Positions 6,186 through 6,495 of a DNA stretch of 6,495 nt are shown here, in pieces. The stretch spans positions 10,229 through 16,723 of the forward strand of contig DIAV01000154.1 in NCBI GenBank assembly GCA_002415895.1. The letters run 5' to 3'. Made by a program: the position numbers and the translations under genes. Each line of letters begins with the position of its first letter. The stretch's first letter is position 1. The notes beneath the pieces are model-generated. The model was not told the DNA's origin and did not search any database. It saw nothing but the letters and a program-made list of their open reading frames with translations. Source of the DNA: Anaerolineales bacterium UBA5069 (GTDB taxonomy: Bacteria > Chloroflexota > Anaerolineae > Caldilineales > Caldilineaceae).

Positions 6186-6495
6186 TTAGCGATAGGTGCC
6201 CGAGAGCGACGAAACGAGATCGACGGTTTTGGCATCCACAAAGCCGGGGCCGGTGGCGGTTACGGGCAGCGCCGGGGAAATGCCCTGGCGCAGATTGAGC
6301 ACGAGCGCCTGCACCGCGCCGTAGCCTTGCAGATAAGGCTGTTGATCAATCGCGAAGAGGGTGCGACCATCCTTGATTGCGGCCACGATCTCGGCCCCCA
6401 GATCAAAGGTGCCATGCTTGATCGCACCAGCAGTCGTTCCCGACTCTTCAAGGAATCCATAGAAGGGGATTGCGCCGTTGGGGCCAAGGGTCATG
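6186..6495 (-). CDS. Sugar ABC transporter substrate-binding protein, C-terminal part
   Basis: Only about the last 102 residues are present; the gene continues beyond the right edge. The Met at 6494 is probably internal. The fragment matches the C-terminal lobe of type I periplasmic binding proteins of the ribose/fructose class (Peripla_BP_4, such as RbsB, FrcB and IbpA). Landmarks are a GTFDLGAEIVAAIKDG strand-helix, then the hinge-region block FAIDQQPYLQGYGAVQALVL that is characteristic of these sugar receptors, then a short C-terminal helix ending in SLSGTYR. The full protein would be secreted or lipid-anchored and deliver its ligand to the permease encoded 84 bases downstream. The signal peptide and most ligand-binding residues are outside the window, so the sugar cannot be read. 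It is the first gene of the importer in transcription order within this window. Confidence 0.9.
   Translation of the reverse strand, partial: MTLGPNGAIPFYGFLEESGTTAGAIKHGTFDLGAEIVAAIKDGRTLFAIDQQPYLQGYGAVQALVLNLRQGISPALPVTATGPGFVDAKTVDLVSSLSGTYR

Overview
This is a GC-rich bacterial window in which every supported gene reads on the minus strand, so transcription runs from position 6495 towards position 1. The genes are tightly packed: the longest non-coding stretch is about 84 bases, and no gap exceeds 300 bases. I see no rRNA, tRNA, CRISPR array, transposase or convincing terminator. The layout looks like one polycistronic unit entering from beyond the right edge.

In transcription order, the first block is a sugar-type ABC importer: the C-terminal end of a periplasmic-binding-protein-like receptor (6186-6495, cut by the window edge), a RbsC/FrcC-type membrane permease (5079-6101) and a single-domain FrcA-type ATPase (4230-5015). 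The receptor and permease genes are separated by a perfect 16-bp inverted repeat. The second block is a GNAT-type acetyltransferase (3448-4233) and a class I SAM-dependent methyltransferase (2609-3451), joined to the ATPase and to each other by 4-base stop/start overlaps. The third block is catabolic: a CoA-acylating (methyl)malonate-semialdehyde dehydrogenase (mmsA/iolA, 1083-2567) and an IolE-like inosose dehydratase of the xylose-isomerase-like TIM-barrel fold (73-1002).

The most economical reading is a locus for uptake and breakdown of myo-inositol or a related cyclitol/sugar. The importer would bring in the substrate, the IolE-like enzyme would dehydrate the ketone formed from it, and the MmsA/IolA enzyme would convert the final semialdehyde to an acyl-CoA. 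The other iol functions (inositol dehydrogenase, IolD, IolB, IolC, IolJ) are not in the window. The role of the acetyltransferase and methyltransferase is unknown.

The organism cannot be fixed from the sequence. The GC-rich composition, the FrcABC-like importer with a half-size ATPase, and a heptanucleotide GGTAAAT tandem repeat directly after the last gene would fit a filamentous bacterium such as a Chloroflexota member, but that is a weak inference. The non-gene structure worth attention is the hairpin overlapping the permease translation-start region, a 12-base triple repeat supplying in-frame start codons at the acetyltransferase/methyltransferase junction, a second hairpin between mmsA and iolE, and the heptad array at positions 1-63.
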